Shown here piece after piece: positions 6,767 through 15,188 of a stretch of 27,075 nt of DNA. The notes under the pieces were generated by a model, which saw only the letters and a program-made list of their open reading frames with translations, had not been told where the DNA came from and did not search any database. Source of the stretch: CAZTVF01 sp964616985 (lineage in GTDB: Bacteria; Planctomycetota; Phycisphaerae; SM23-33); the NCBI GenBank assembly GCA_964616985.1, contig CAZTVF010000074.1:1-27075 (forward strand), given 5' to 3'. A program made the translations under genes and the position numbers. How positions within the stretch are numbered: the stretch's first letter is position 1; every line of letters begins with the position of its first letter.

Positions 6767-7378
6767 TTATTCCTTGGGCATGGTGGCCGGCATCGTGGCA
6801 GGGCGGGCCGTCTGGCTAAAGGGGAGGACTCTCGTCTCGCCGCCCCACGCGGCCACCTGGTCAGCGATGATCTGGAGGTCGGCGCCGGCGGGCAGCTTGG
6901 CCACGCGGCCGGGGAGGTTCTCGATCGGCTTTTCGGAAGCGATCACGATGAACGCCTCTCGCCCGGCCTGTTCGTCCAGGCGATACGCGCCGAACATCCG
7001 CACGCCGGCCAGCACCGCGATGGTGTAGTCCGGCGCGTTGGGAAAGGGCATGACGGCGATGGTGTTGCCGTCGGGATCGACATTCAGAAGCGTCAGCCAG
7101 GCCCCTTGGCGCAGGTGGACGCGAACGACCACGTCCTCGCCGGCGGCGAAGGTCCGCCCGGGGGTCGCCGGGCCATTCGCCTCCGCCAGAGGCAGCACCG
7201 CGGCCGACTCGATCAGGGCACCTTCCCCGCTGCCGGGATCGGTGATGACCAGGACAAGGCCCGCTACGAGCAGCGCCGCAGCAGCCGCCGCAAAGGCGAT
7301 GCGAATCGGTCTGCCCCTCGGCGTTGATCGCCGCGCTGCCGCAGGCTCGGGCTGGGAATGTTCGGCATCCTGGCTCAT
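6767..7378 (-). CDS. Single-pass membrane protein with DUF4384-like domain
   Basis: 203 residues: a polar N-terminus (about 24), a membrane segment at residues 25-46 (AFAAAAAALLVAGLVLVI), then an outer domain. The stretch FAAGEDVVVRVHLRQGAWLT, LLNVDPDGNTIAVMPFPN and FIVIASEKPIENLP matches the DUF4384 pattern (a strand, LxNVDPDG, LFPN, then a protease- or kinase-associated tail). In known proteins this domain accompanies Ser/Thr kinases or caspase-like and secretion modules; here it stands alone. ATG 7378 has no Shine-Dalgarno but has TACAAT ending 7 nt before it, so the mRNA is probably leaderless. It is followed after 2 nt by the SGNH hydrolase. The function is unknown. Confidence 0.75.
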   Translation of the reverse strand: MSQDAEHSQPEPAAARRSTPRGRPIRIAFAAAAAALLVAGLVLVITDPGSGEGALIESAAVLPLAEANGPATPGRTFAAGEDVVVRVHLRQGAWLTLLNVDPDGNTIAVMPFPNAPDYTIAVLAGVRMFGAYRLDEQAGREAFIVIASEKPIENLPGRVAKLPAGADLQIIADQVAAWGGETRVLPFSQTARPATMPATMPKE

Positions 7379-7385
7379 GCGGCGG

Positions 7386-7414
7386 ATTGTACCCTATTCG
7401 TCTCGTCGTGCCAG
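7386..7414 (-). promoter_or_regulatory. Promoter of the DUF4384-SGNH operon (leaderless type)
   Basis: - strand CTGGCA (7414-7409), 17 nt, TACAAT (7391-7386), then seven bases (CCGCCGC) and the ATG. No ribosome-binding site is present. Confidence 0.6.
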
Positions 7415-7469
7415 GGGTGTCCGTGCGCAAGTGGAAAATGGTCGCGTCGTGCCGATTTCACGTCCGCCC

Positions 7470-7497
7470 TTGCCAGCGGCGGTTGATACGATAGAAT
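7470..7497 (+). promoter_or_regulatory. Promoter of tex
   Basis: TTGCCA (7470-7475), 16 nt, TAGAAT (7492-7497). Start of transcription near 7505 would give a leader of about 33 nt containing AAGGA 9 nt before the ATG. This is a normal leadered gene divergent from the leaderless DUF4384 operon. Confidence 0.55.
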
Positions 7498-7537
7498 CCG
7501 ATTCCCACGTGAGCCGTGGCGGAAAGGACTCCCTCAC

Positions 7538-9820
7538 ATGCAGGATGCATTTGTTTCGAAGATCGCGGGCGAGTTGAAGATTGCCTCCAAGCAGGTCGCG
7601 GCGACGGCGGAGCTGCTGGGCGGCGGATCGACCGTGCCGTTCATTTCGCGGTATCGCAAGGAAGTCACCGGCGGCCTGGACGAGGTCGCGGTGATCGCCA
7701 TTCGCGACCGCCTCGAGCAGCTCAAGGAGCTTGCCGCCCGCCGCGACACGGTCCTCAAGTCGCTGCAGGAGCAGGGCAAGCTGTCTGACGAGCTCAAGGC
7801 CAAGGTGGACGCGGCCGAGACGCTCTCGACGCTGGAAGACATCTACCTGCCGTACCGCCCTAAGCGCCGCACGCGCGGCATGATGGCCAAGGAGAAGGGG
7901 CTCGAGCCGCTGGCCAGGACGCTGTTCGAGCAGGGCGCGATGGACGTGCCCGCCGCCGCCGCGAAGTTCATCAGCGCCGAAAAGGGCGTCGCGTCGGCCG
8001 AGGAGGCTCTGGCCGGGGCGCGCGACATCATCGCCGAGTGGGTGAACGAGGACGCCGCCGCGCGGGCCGAGGTCCGCGACTTGTTCGCGACGTCGGCCAT
8101 GCTCACCTCCAAGGTGCTCGACGGCAAGGAGGCCGAGGGCGCCAAGTACAAGGACTACTTCGACTGGAGCGAGCCCATCGCCACCGCCCCCTCGCACCGC
8201 ATCCTGGCCATCCGCCGCGGCGAGAAGGAGGGCTTCCTGTTCTTCCACATCCTGCCCGACGAGGACACCGCCGTGGGCATGCTGCAGCGGCGGTTCGTGA
8301 AGGACGCCGGCGCCGCCAGCGACCAGGTACGCCTGGCCGTGCAGGACAGCTACAAGCGGCTGATGTCGCTGTCGATCGAGACCGACATCCGCATGGAGGC
8401 CAAGAAGCGGGCCGACGAAGAGGCCATCCGCGTCTTCGCCGACAACCTCCGCCAGCTGCTGCTGGCCTCGCCGATGGGCCAGAAGGCCGTGCTCGGCGTG
8501 GACCCCGGCCTGCGCACCGGCTGCAAGATCGTGTGCCTCGACCCCCAGGGCAAGCTGCTGTATCACGATGTGATCTACCCGCTGGAGCCGCACCGCAAGA
8601 CCGCCGAGGCCGCCACCCTGCTGCGGGCCCTGGCGGCGAAGTTCAACATCGACGCCCTGGCCGTCGGCAACGGCACCGGCGGGCGCGAGGCCGAGGCCTT
8701 CTGCCGCGGCATCGACTTCGGCCGCCCCGTCACCGTCGTCATGGTCAACGAGAGCGGCGCGTCGGTGTACTCGGCCAGCGAGGTGGACCGCGAGGAATTC
8801 CCCGACCAGGACCTCACCGTCCGCGGGGCCGTCTCGATCGGCCGGCGGCTGATGGACCCGCTGGCCGAGCTGGTGAAGATCGACGCCAAGTCCATCGGCG
8901 TGGGGCAGTACCAGCACGACGTGGACGCCAAGGCGCTCAAGAAGTCGCTCGACGACACCGTCGTCAGCTGCGTCAACGCCGTCGGCGTCGAGATCAACAC
9001 CGCGTCCAAGGAATTGCTCAGCTACGTCTCGGGCCTCAGCGAGCGCCTGGCCGGCGGGGTGGTGAAGTACCGCAACGAGCACGGCGCATTCCACACGCGG
9101 CGCGAGCTGCTGGAGGTCGCCGGCATGGGGCCCAAGACCTTCGAGCAGGCGGCGGGCTTCCTCCGCATCCGCCAAGGCGCCAACCCGCTGGACGCCAGCG
9201 CCGTCCACCCCGAGAGCTACGGCGTGGTCGAGAAGATGGCCGCCGACCTGGGCTGCTCGGTGGCCGAGCTGATCGCCAGCACCGAACTGCGGGCCAAGAT
9301 CGATCTCAGGAAGTACGTCACCGAAACCGTCGGCATGCCCACGCTAAATGACATCATGGCCGAGCTGGCCAAGCCCGGCCGCGACCCGCGCCAGCAGTTC
9401 GAGGCGTTCCACTTCGCCGAGGGCGTCCGCGAGATGAAGGACCTGCAGGTGGGCATGAAGCTGCCGGGGATCGTCACCAACGTGGCCGCGTTCGGAGCGT
9501 TCGTCGACGTGGGCGTTCATCAGGACGGCCTGGTGCACGTGAGCGAACTGGCCGATCGCTTCGTGAAGAACCCCGCCGAGGTCGTGAAGGTTCAGCAGCG
9601 CGTGACGGTGACGGTGATCAGCGTGGACCTGGAACGCAAGCGCATCGCCCTGTCGATGAAGAGCAACCCCGGCTCCGGCGGCGCGCGAAGCGAGGGCAAA
9701 ACCTCGCCCGCGGCCAAGCCCGTCCGCCTCGCGCCCAAGAACGGCGGCCGGCCCGAGCCCAAGCCGTTCAACAACCCCTTCGTCGACTTCTTCAAAGACC
9801 GCAAGCCGATGAAGAAGTGA
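7538..9820 (+). CDS. tex: Tex-family RNA-binding protein (S1 domain)
   Basis: 760 residues, normal length for Tex, a cytoplasmic nucleic-acid-binding protein implicated in transcription and stress tolerance. Order of domains: N-terminal helical Tex region (VPFISRYRKEVTGGLDE), YqgF/RNase H-like domain from about residue 318 (KAVLGVDPGLRTGCKIVCLD), helix-hairpin-helix pair at about 480-560 (GVEINTASKELLSYVSGLS, LLEVAGMGPKTFEQAAGFL), and an S1 domain at about 635-710 (GIVTNVAAFGAFVDVGVHQD, LVHVSELA, RIALSMK). A basic Gly/Pro tail ends it. The start is supported by AAGGA 9 nt upstream and by the conserved N-terminal sequence. It is monocistronic as far as seen. Assignment is firm; the precise role is known only generally. 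Confidence 0.97.
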   Translation: MQDAFVSKIAGELKIASKQVAATAELLGGGSTVPFISRYRKEVTGGLDEVAVIAIRDRLEQLKELAARRDTVLKSLQEQGKLSDELKAKVDAAETLSTLEDIYLPYRPKRRTRGMMAKEKGLEPLARTLFEQGAMDVPAAAAKFISAEKGVASAEEALAGARDIIAEWVNEDAAARAEVRDLFATSAMLTSKVLDGKEAEGAKYKDYFDWSEPIATAPSHRILAIRRGEKEGFLFFHILPDEDTAVGMLQRRFVKDAGAASDQVRLAVQDSYKRLMSLSIETDIRMEAKKRADEEAIRVFADNLRQLLLASPMGQKAVLGVDPGLRTGCKIVCLDPQGKLLYHDVIYPLEPHRKTAEAATLLRALAAKFNIDALAVGNGTGGREAEAFCRGIDFGRPVTVVMVNESGASVYSASEVDREEFPDQDLTVRGAVSIGRRLMDPLAELVKIDAKSIGVGQYQHDVDAKALKKSLDDTVVSCVNAVGVEINTASKELLSYVSGLSERLAGGVVKYRNEHGAFHTRRELLEVAGMGPKTFEQAAGFLRIRQGANPLDASAVHPESYGVVEKMAADLGCSVAELIASTELRAKIDLRKYVTETVGMPTLNDIMAELAKPGRDPRQQFEAFHFAEGVREMKDLQVGMKLPGIVTNVAAFGAFVDVGVHQDGLVHVSELADRFVKNPAEVVKVQQRVTVTVISVDLERKRIALSMKSNPGSGGARSEGKTSPAAKPVRLAPKNGGRPEPKPFNNPFVDFFKDRKPMKK

Positions 9821-9969
9821 GTGAGTAATGCTTGTCTTGAAATGTGCAGGCGAGACTCGGCATGAGACCACCGCCGGCTCTCGCTCGCCTTTCGGCGCTG
9901 TGTGACTTTTGCACCTTGCTTCACTTCGTCTCCAGCGGTCTGCAATTGCGTGCCGAATACAAGGTTGTC

Positions 9970-9988
9970 GCATCGCGATGTGCGATGC
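9970..9988 (+). promoter_or_regulatory. Hairpin directly before the sulfatase ribosome-binding site
   Basis: GCATCGC-GATGT-GCGATGC is a perfect 7-bp stem ending 2 nt before AAGGAG (9991-9996). It could act as an operator or affect mRNA stability or translation. The 182-bp gap after tex holds no clear terminator. Confidence 0.35.
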
Positions 9989-10002
9989 CCAAGGAGCCAT
10001 CT

Positions 10003-11397
10003 ATGCCTCGGCCGAACGTATTGTTCTTCTTCACCGACGACCAGCGGTTCGACACGATCCGCGCGTTGGGCAACGACCAGATCCATACCCCCAACATGGA
10101 CAAGCTCGTCGCTCGCGGCACGGCGTTCACGCACGCGTTCATCCCATGCGGCTCGGTCGCGGCCGTTTGCATGCCCAGCCGGGCCATGCTCAACACCGGC
10201 CGCACGCTCTACCACATCACCGGGGCGGGCGAGAGCGTCTCGCCCGAGCACGTCACGCTGGGCCAGGCGTTTCGGCAGGCGGGCTACCGCACCTTCGGGG
10301 CGGGCAAATGGCACAACGGCAAGGAGTCGTACCACCGCAGCTTCACGGACGGGGCCGAGATCTTCTACGGCGGCATGAGCGACCACTGGAACGTGCCCGC
10401 GTTCGACTTCGACCCCACCGGCCGGTACGACAAAACGCTGCCGATCATCGACAACCCGTGGAGCACCAACACCGTCCGCCAGCGCGGATGCGACCACATC
10501 CACAGCGGCCGCCACTCCACCGACATCATCGCCGGCGCGGCGATGGACTTCATCCGCGGCTACGACGCCGCCGACCCGTTCTACATGTACGTGTCGTTCC
10601 TCGCCCCGCACGACCCGCGGAGCATGCCCTGGAAGTACCTCGACATGTACCGCCCCCAGGACATCCGCCTGCCGGCCAACTTCCTCGGCGGCCATCCGTT
10701 CAACAACGGCGAGTTGCACATCCGCGACGAGACGCTGGCCGCCTTCCCGCGCATGCCCGACGAGATCCGCCGCCACCTGGCCGAGTATTACGCAATGATT
10801 ACCCACCTCGATGACAAGCTGGGCGAGATCACCGCCGCCCTGCAGGCGCGGGGCCTGTTGGACAACACGATCATCGTCCTGGCCGGCGACAACGGCCTGG
10901 CCCTGGGCCAGCATGGCCTGATGGGCAAGCAGAGCTGCTACGACCACAGCGTGCGCGTGCCGCTGGTGCTGGCGGGGCCCGGCGTGCCCGCGGGCGTGCG
11001 GACCAGCGAGTTCGCCTACCTGCTGGACGTGTTCCCCACGCTGTGCGATCTGACCGGCACGGCCGTGCCCGCCAGCGTCGAAGGCCGCAGCCTCGCCCCC
11101 ATCATCCGCCAGGGCAAGGGCGGCCGCGAGACGCTCTACTTCGGCTATGCCGACAAGCACCGCGCCGTCCGCGATCGCCGCTACAAGCTGATCGAGTATG
11201 TCGTCGAAGGCCGCCACGTCATGACACAGCTGTTCGACCTCCAGGCCGATCCGTGCGAGATGCACAACCTGGCGGCCGAGCCCGCCCACGCCGCCACGCT
11301 GCAGCGCCTTCGTGTCGAGCTCCTCCGCCACCGCGACGCCTGGGACGACACCGCCTCGCCCTGGGGCAAGACGTTCTGGGAGGCGTGCAGGATCTAG
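10003..11397 (+). CDS. Type I sulfatase (formylglycine-dependent)
   Basis: 464 residues. Removes sulfate esters from sulfated substrates. Asp12-Asp13 (FTDDQ) bind calcium. Cys56 in VCMPSRAMLNTGR is the CxPSR motif whose Cys is converted to formylglycine by a maturase (not in this window). GAGKWHNG, APHD and DNGLALGQHGLMGKQ supply further active-site and metal residues. The C-terminal part (LFDLQADPCEMHNLA) is the usual sulfatase ending. ATG 10003 has AAGGAG 6 nt upstream, while the longer in-frame version from 9844 has no such site. No signal peptide is visible, so the enzyme is predicted cytoplasmic, unlike many sulfatases. Substrate unknown; an S1-family enzyme on a sulfated glycan is likely given the esterase and GH172 genes nearby. 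Confidence 0.95.
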   Translation: MPRPNVLFFFTDDQRFDTIRALGNDQIHTPNMDKLVARGTAFTHAFIPCGSVAAVCMPSRAMLNTGRTLYHITGAGESVSPEHVTLGQAFRQAGYRTFGAGKWHNGKESYHRSFTDGAEIFYGGMSDHWNVPAFDFDPTGRYDKTLPIIDNPWSTNTVRQRGCDHIHSGRHSTDIIAGAAMDFIRGYDAADPFYMYVSFLAPHDPRSMPWKYLDMYRPQDIRLPANFLGGHPFNNGELHIRDETLAAFPRMPDEIRRHLAEYYAMITHLDDKLGEITAALQARGLLDNTIIVLAGDNGLALGQHGLMGKQSCYDHSVRVPLVLAGPGVPAGVRTSEFAYLLDVFPTLCDLTGTAVPASVEGRSLAPIIRQGKGGRETLYFGYADKHRAVRDRRYKLIEYVVEGRHVMTQLFDLQADPCEMHNLAAEPAHAATLQRLRVELLRHRDAWDDTASPWGKTFWEACRI

Positions 11398-11408
11398 TCA
11401 GCGTCCGG

Positions 11409-11622
11409 CGAAACAAATCCGAAGCACGAAACTCGAAATACGAAACAAACCTGCGAAAGAAATACGAAGCACGAAGCTCGAAATCCGAGACAAACCCGGG
11501 AACGTAGCGACCGAACAAGTTGGTCTAGGAAATCTCTGAGTTGTCTGGACGGTCAGGCCTCCGGTTTCGCATTTGGAGCTTCTGGATTTGTTTCGTATTT
11601 CGAGCTTCGGATTTCGAATTTG
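11409..11622. repeat. Inverted array of CGAAA/AATCCG-rich dispersed repeats
   Basis: CTCGAAATACGAAACAAA (11432-11449) is exactly inverted at 11587-11604. The left side has two tandem versions (CGAAGCACGAAACTCGAAAT and CGAAGCACGAAGCTCGAAAT), and the right side ends in CGGATTTCGAATTTG. This fills most of the 321-bp gap between the sulfatase and qNOR genes and could terminate or insulate them. Its AATCCGA words recur inside mnmG. Confidence 0.65.
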
Positions 11623-11718
11623 AAAACGTCGGCCTTCACTCGCCGCCACGACCAGGTATGACCCCGCCTATCATTTCCTTGGCAGTTCGTTCAACTCGAT
11701 CTCGAAAAGGAGCATCCC

Positions 11719-14004
11719 ATGGAAGAGGCGAGCAGCGTGCGGCCGCTGCGTAATGCGGCGATCGTGATGTTCATCTTCACCATGACCCTGTTGCTGGTCG
11801 GGGGGATCTATCACAAGGAGCAGGTGCCGCCCATTCCGTCGGCGATGGTATCGGGCGGTGCTGAGCTCACCACGTCAGCCGCGATCTCGCGGGGGCAGGA
11901 TGTGTACCAGCGTTACGGCCTGATGGATCACGGCAGCATCTGGGGGCACGGCACGCTGCGGGGCATGGACTTCACGGCCGACACGCTCCACCGCACCGGC
12001 CAGTGGATGCGCGAGTTCTACGCCGCCCGCGGCACGCCCGTTGCCGCCTCGCTGCCCTCGCAGGACGAGCCGCTGGCCGCCTACAGGGCGCTGCCGCACA
12101 ACGAGCAGCGATCCATCGACGCGCAGGTGATCGAAGAGATCAAGGCGAATGCCTATGACGGCAACACGCATGCGCTCGCGCTGACGCCCGGCCAGCGGTA
12201 CGCGTTCGAGCAGAACCGCCGCTACTGGGACGACCAGTTCGACAAGGGCAATCCGCACGTGGGCTTCCTGCCCGGCACGGTGCCGCCGGCGGCCCAGCGG
12301 CAGGACATCGCCGACTTCTTCTTTTGGACCGCCTGGGCCGCCGGCGCCAACCGCCCCGGCCTGGCGTACACCTACACGAGCAACTGGCCCGCCGACCGCA
12401 GCGTCGGCAACGAGGCCTCCGCCAATGCGATGCTCTGGACGATCCTGTCGGTGTTCACATTCATGGCCGTGCTGGGAACCGTGATCTACATCGTGCACCG
12501 GTTCAAGTTCTTCTACGGCCCGCCGCGCGGGGTGCAGGCGTCGATGCGGCTGATGGAGTCGCCCATCACGCCCAGCCAGCGGGCGACGGCGAAGTTCTTC
12601 CTCGTCGCCGGGCTGCTGTTCCTCGTGCAGATCCTCAACGGCGGGCTCCTGGCGAACTACACCGTCCGCCCCGCGACCTTCTACGTGCAGATGATCGGCG
12701 AGAAGTACTCTTACAGCTGGGCCAAGACGTGGCACGTGCAGCTGGCGATCCTGTGGATGGCCGTCGCGTGGATCGGCACCAGCGTCTATCTCGCGCCGCT
12801 GATCGCCCGTCGCGAGCCGCGCGGCCAGCGCACGCTGGTGAACCTGCTGTTCGGGGCCACCTTCATCGTCATCGCCGGCAGCCTCATCGGCGAGGTGGTC
12901 AGCATCAAGGGCGGCTTCGGCCCGGACGTGTGGTACTGGCTGGGCCACCAGGGGTGGGAGTATCTCGAACTGGGCCGCCTGTGGCAGATCCTGCTGCTGG
13001 CGGGGATGGTGTTCTGGCTGGTGATCGTGTACCGCACGATGGCGGGCGTCATCGCGCGCAAGAGCGCCGAGTACGACCCGCACACCAAGGGCCTGATCGT
13101 CTTTTACATCCTCAGCGCGATCCTCATCGTGGGCTTCTTCGCGTTCGGCCTGTTCTACAGCCGCGGCACGCACATCTCGGTGGCCGACTACTGGCGGTGG
13201 TTCGTCGTGCACATCTGGGTCGAGAGCATCTTCGAGTTCTTCGGCGTGGCGATCGTGGCGCTGTTCCTGGTGTCGCTGGGGCTGGTGTCGGCGCACTCGG
13301 CCCTGCGCGTGGCGTACCTGACGGCGATCCTGGTGTTCCTGGGCGGCGTGCCGGGCGTGGCGCACCATTACTTCTGGTTCGGCGGGCCGGCGTTCTGGCT
13401 GGCGATCGGCGGCGTGTTCAGCATCATCGAGGTCATCCCGCTGATCCTGCTGGTCGTCCGCGGCTGGATGGAGTATCGCTCGATCCGCCGGGCCGGCGGC
13501 GACTTCCCCTATCGCTGGCCGCTCTACTTCCTCGTCGCCAGCAGCTTCTGGAATTTCCTCGGCGCGGGCATCTTCGGCTTCATCATCAATCTGCCCATCG
13601 TCAACTACTACTCGCACGCGACGTATCTCACCGCCAACCATGCGCACACGGCGCTGTTCGGCGTGTACGGCATGCTGGCGGTGGCGCTGATCCTGTTCTC
13701 CTGGCGCGGGCTGGTGGACAAGGCCCATTGGAAGGACGGCATCCTGCGCTTCAGCTTCTGGGGCATGAACGTGGGCCTGTTCCTCATGTTCGCCGTGACG
13801 CTGCTGCCGATGGGTCTGCTGCAGGTGTGGCACAGCTTCGCCAGCGGCCCCTGGTGGGCCCGCAGCCACCACTTCTACGAACTGCCCCTCGTGCAGTGGC
13901 TGGCCGAGGTCCGCATCATCCCAGACACCGTCATCATCCTCTTCGGCGCCATCCCGCTGCTATGGTTCCTCGTGCGGACGTATCCGTTCATTCGTAAATC
14001 ATAG
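11719..14004 (+). CDS. norZ: Quinol-dependent nitric oxide reductase (qNOR)
   Basis: 761 residues, the length of single-subunit qNOR, an inner-membrane heme-copper-superfamily enzyme reducing 2 NO to N2O with quinol electrons. An N-terminal membrane helix (residues ~12-30) and a soluble cytochrome-c-like domain without any CxxCH heme site precede about 12 membrane helices. Visible metal ligands: His339 (TWHVQLAILW), His498 with Glu502 (VVHIWVESIFEF), His549-His550 (GVAHHYFWFGGP), and His641/His643 (TANHAHTALFG). The Glu in HIWVE distinguishes NOR from oxidases. ATG 11719 has AAAGGAG 6 nt upstream. No norC, nir or nos genes are adjacent and I found no clear FNR/NnrR-type palindrome upstream, so NO detoxification is more likely than full denitrification. 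Confidence 0.96.
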   Translation: MEEASSVRPLRNAAIVMFIFTMTLLLVGGIYHKEQVPPIPSAMVSGGAELTTSAAISRGQDVYQRYGLMDHGSIWGHGTLRGMDFTADTLHRTGQWMREFYAARGTPVAASLPSQDEPLAAYRALPHNEQRSIDAQVIEEIKANAYDGNTHALALTPGQRYAFEQNRRYWDDQFDKGNPHVGFLPGTVPPAAQRQDIADFFFWTAWAAGANRPGLAYTYTSNWPADRSVGNEASANAMLWTILSVFTFMAVLGTVIYIVHRFKFFYGPPRGVQASMRLMESPITPSQRATAKFFLVAGLLFLVQILNGGLLANYTVRPATFYVQMIGEKYSYSWAKTWHVQLAILWMAVAWIGTSVYLAPLIARREPRGQRTLVNLLFGATFIVIAGSLIGEVVSIKGGFGPDVWYWLGHQGWEYLELGRLWQILLLAGMVFWLVIVYRTMAGVIARKSAEYDPHTKGLIVFYILSAILIVGFFAFGLFYSRGTHISVADYWRWFVVHIWVESIFEFFGVAIVALFLVSLGLVSAHSALRVAYLTAILVFLGGVPGVAHHYFWFGGPAFWLAIGGVFSIIEVIPLILLVVRGWMEYRSIRRAGGDFPYRWPLYFLVASSFWNFLGAGIFGFIINLPIVNYYSHATYLTANHAHTALFGVYGMLAVALILFSWRGLVDKAHWKDGILRFSFWGMNVGLFLMFAVTLLPMGLLQVWHSFASGPWWARSHHFYELPLVQWLAEVRIIPDTVIILFGAIPLLWFLVRTYPFIRKS

Positions 14005-14047
14005 GAAGAAACAACATCAGCAGGGATGGAGGGGATAAAGACGGATA
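14005..14047 (+). repeat. Dispersed repeat copy A, starting directly after the qNOR stop codon
   Basis: GAAGAAACAACATCAGCAGG (14005-14024) and onward align with 26904-26947 downstream of mnmG, including an identical TCAGCAGGGATG. Both copies begin within 0-4 nt of a stop codon and have the same orientation. Confidence 0.6.
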
Positions 14048-14087
14048 CATGCGAGGCCATCGCAGATCGGTGACGGCAGCGATCGCC

Positions 14088-14231
14088 GTAGGGTGGGCAG
14101 GCATGCCCACCGTCGACTTGCGATCATCGACAGCGTCGTGGGGCCATCAGAAAGATTCGATTACATCGGAGGCGCCGCCATCACCGGCTCGATGAATGAG
14201 CGCCAATGGTGGGCAAGCCTGCCCACCCTAC
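14088..14231. repeat. 144-bp palindromic element with paired end hairpins
   Basis: GTAGGGTGGGCAGGC (14088-14102) is inverted as GCCTGCCCACCCTAC (14217-14231). Each end also folds on itself (GTGGGCAGGCATGCCCAC, and GGTGGGCAAGCCTGCCCACC). The architecture is the same as the 6013-6127 element with different sequence. It lies between convergent qNOR and SGNH genes and may serve as their terminator. Confidence 0.65.
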
Positions 14232-14235
14232 AGCC

Positions 14236-14880
14236 TCACCACTCCAGTTCGACCGCCTTGCAGAAGGCGCGGGCGAGGATCATGTGCCCGGCCTGGTTGG
14301 GATGCACGCGGTCCCAGGCGAGCGTGGCGGCGTACCAGTGCTTCAGGGCGGCGTCGAAGGCGGCCTGCGTGTCGACGAAGATCGTGCCGTACTTACGGGC
14401 GAGCTTCTTGACGACGGCGCCGTAGCGGTCCATCGTCGCCCGCATCGCGTCCTTGCGGTTGGATTCGATGTAGTAGGGCGTCATCAGGATCATGCCCTTC
14501 GTGACCGGCTGGGTCTGCTCGATCATCTTCACGAGGTTGGCCTCGTACTCATCGATCAGGACGTGAGACTCGGTCATCGTCGGCACGTCGTACTGCCGCC
14601 AGACGTCGTTGATGCCGATCATCACCGACACCCAGTCGGGCTTGAGATCCAGCACATCGGTCTTCCAGCGGTTGACCAGGTCGCGCGTATTGTGCCCGCT
14701 GCAGCCGCGGTTCACGATGCGGATGCCTCGCTCCGGATACACCGCGCCGATCAGCGCGTTCACCAGCGTCACGTAGCCCTTGCCCATCGGGTCGAACAGG
14801 CCCTCGCCCGCGGGCGTGCGGCCCATGTCCGTGATCGAGTCGCCAATCATCACCACTTTCGAATTCTTCGCGATCTTCAT
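14236..14880 (-). CDS. SGNH/GDSL-family hydrolase (carbohydrate-esterase-like), cytoplasmic
   Basis: 214 residues. Nucleophile Ser15 in VVMIGDSITDMG; Gly block GCSGHN; oxyanion Asn in MIGINDVWRQ; catalytic Asp190 and His193 in WDRVHPNQAGH. This spacing is typical of rhamnogalacturonan-acetylesterase-like SGNH enzymes, so sugar deacetylation is likely; the substrate is inferred. No signal peptide. Start ATG 14880 is chosen because AAGGAG lies 10 nt upstream and the family begins here; the frame extends 18 codons upstream without coding character. It is divergent from the GH172 gene, with which it may be co-regulated. Confidence 0.9.
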   Translation of the reverse strand: MKIAKNSKVVMIGDSITDMGRTPAGEGLFDPMGKGYVTLVNALIGAVYPERGIRIVNRGCSGHNTRDLVNRWKTDVLDLKPDWVSVMIGINDVWRQYDVPTMTESHVLIDEYEANLVKMIEQTQPVTKGMILMTPYYIESNRKDAMRATMDRYGAVVKKLARKYGTIFVDTQAAFDAALKHWYAATLAWDRVHPNQAGHMILARAFCKAVELEW

Positions 14881-14978
14881 AGTGTGTCTGCTCCTTGGGG
14901 CGTGAATGTTCGGCTCTGGGCGCGTCCGCGTCAAGAAAAGAAGGTTTTGGGCGGGGGCGATCGCTCATGTCAGCATCC

Positions 14979-15094
14979 ACGGAAAGAGAGCGGGATTAAC
15001 GGATTCTGCGGATTCACGGGATTCAGAAAACGTCGAATGGCGTTGCTCTGATCCTCTGAATCCTTTGAATCCGTTAATCCCGCTCTCTTTCCGT
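14979..15094. repeat. 116-bp element with perfect 28-bp inverted repeats
   Basis: ACGGAAAGAGAGCGGGATTA and onward (14979-15006) is perfectly inverted at 15067-15094. Inside, GGATTC is present three times (15001, 15010, 15019) and GGATTCAG (15019-15026) pairs with CTGAATCC (15056-15063), so the element folds as a nested cruciform or hairpin. Its outer 18 nt match the fhs terminator arm at 1260-1277. It occupies the divergent promoter region of the SGNH and GH172 genes. Confidence 0.75.
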
Positions 15095-15188
15095 TGTTGG
15101 CTCCCGACATCGCCTACTTGACGCCAGGCGACGCATCGGACAGACTGACCGCCTCAACTTCCACAGAACCAATATCGGAGATACTGCG

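Noticed and set aside
7394..9208. 600-codon - strand frame antisense to tex
   Set aside because: Composition is a shadow of tex codons (Val/Leu/His/Arg-rich, no domain), and tex is unmistakable.
9844..10002. N-terminal extension of the sulfatase with a hydrophobic stretch that might be a signal peptide
   Set aside because: No ribosome site at 9844; AAGGAG lies 6 nt before 10003, and the family's opening strand begins there.
11623..11718. NO-responsive FNR/NnrR or NsrR box upstream of qNOR
   Set aside because: I found no TTGAT-N4-ATCAA-like palindrome; only weak partial matches.
11875..13872. 665-codon - strand frame antisense to qNOR
   Set aside because: His/Glu/Asp-rich low-complexity translation with no ribosome site; qNOR metal ligands are intact on the + strand.
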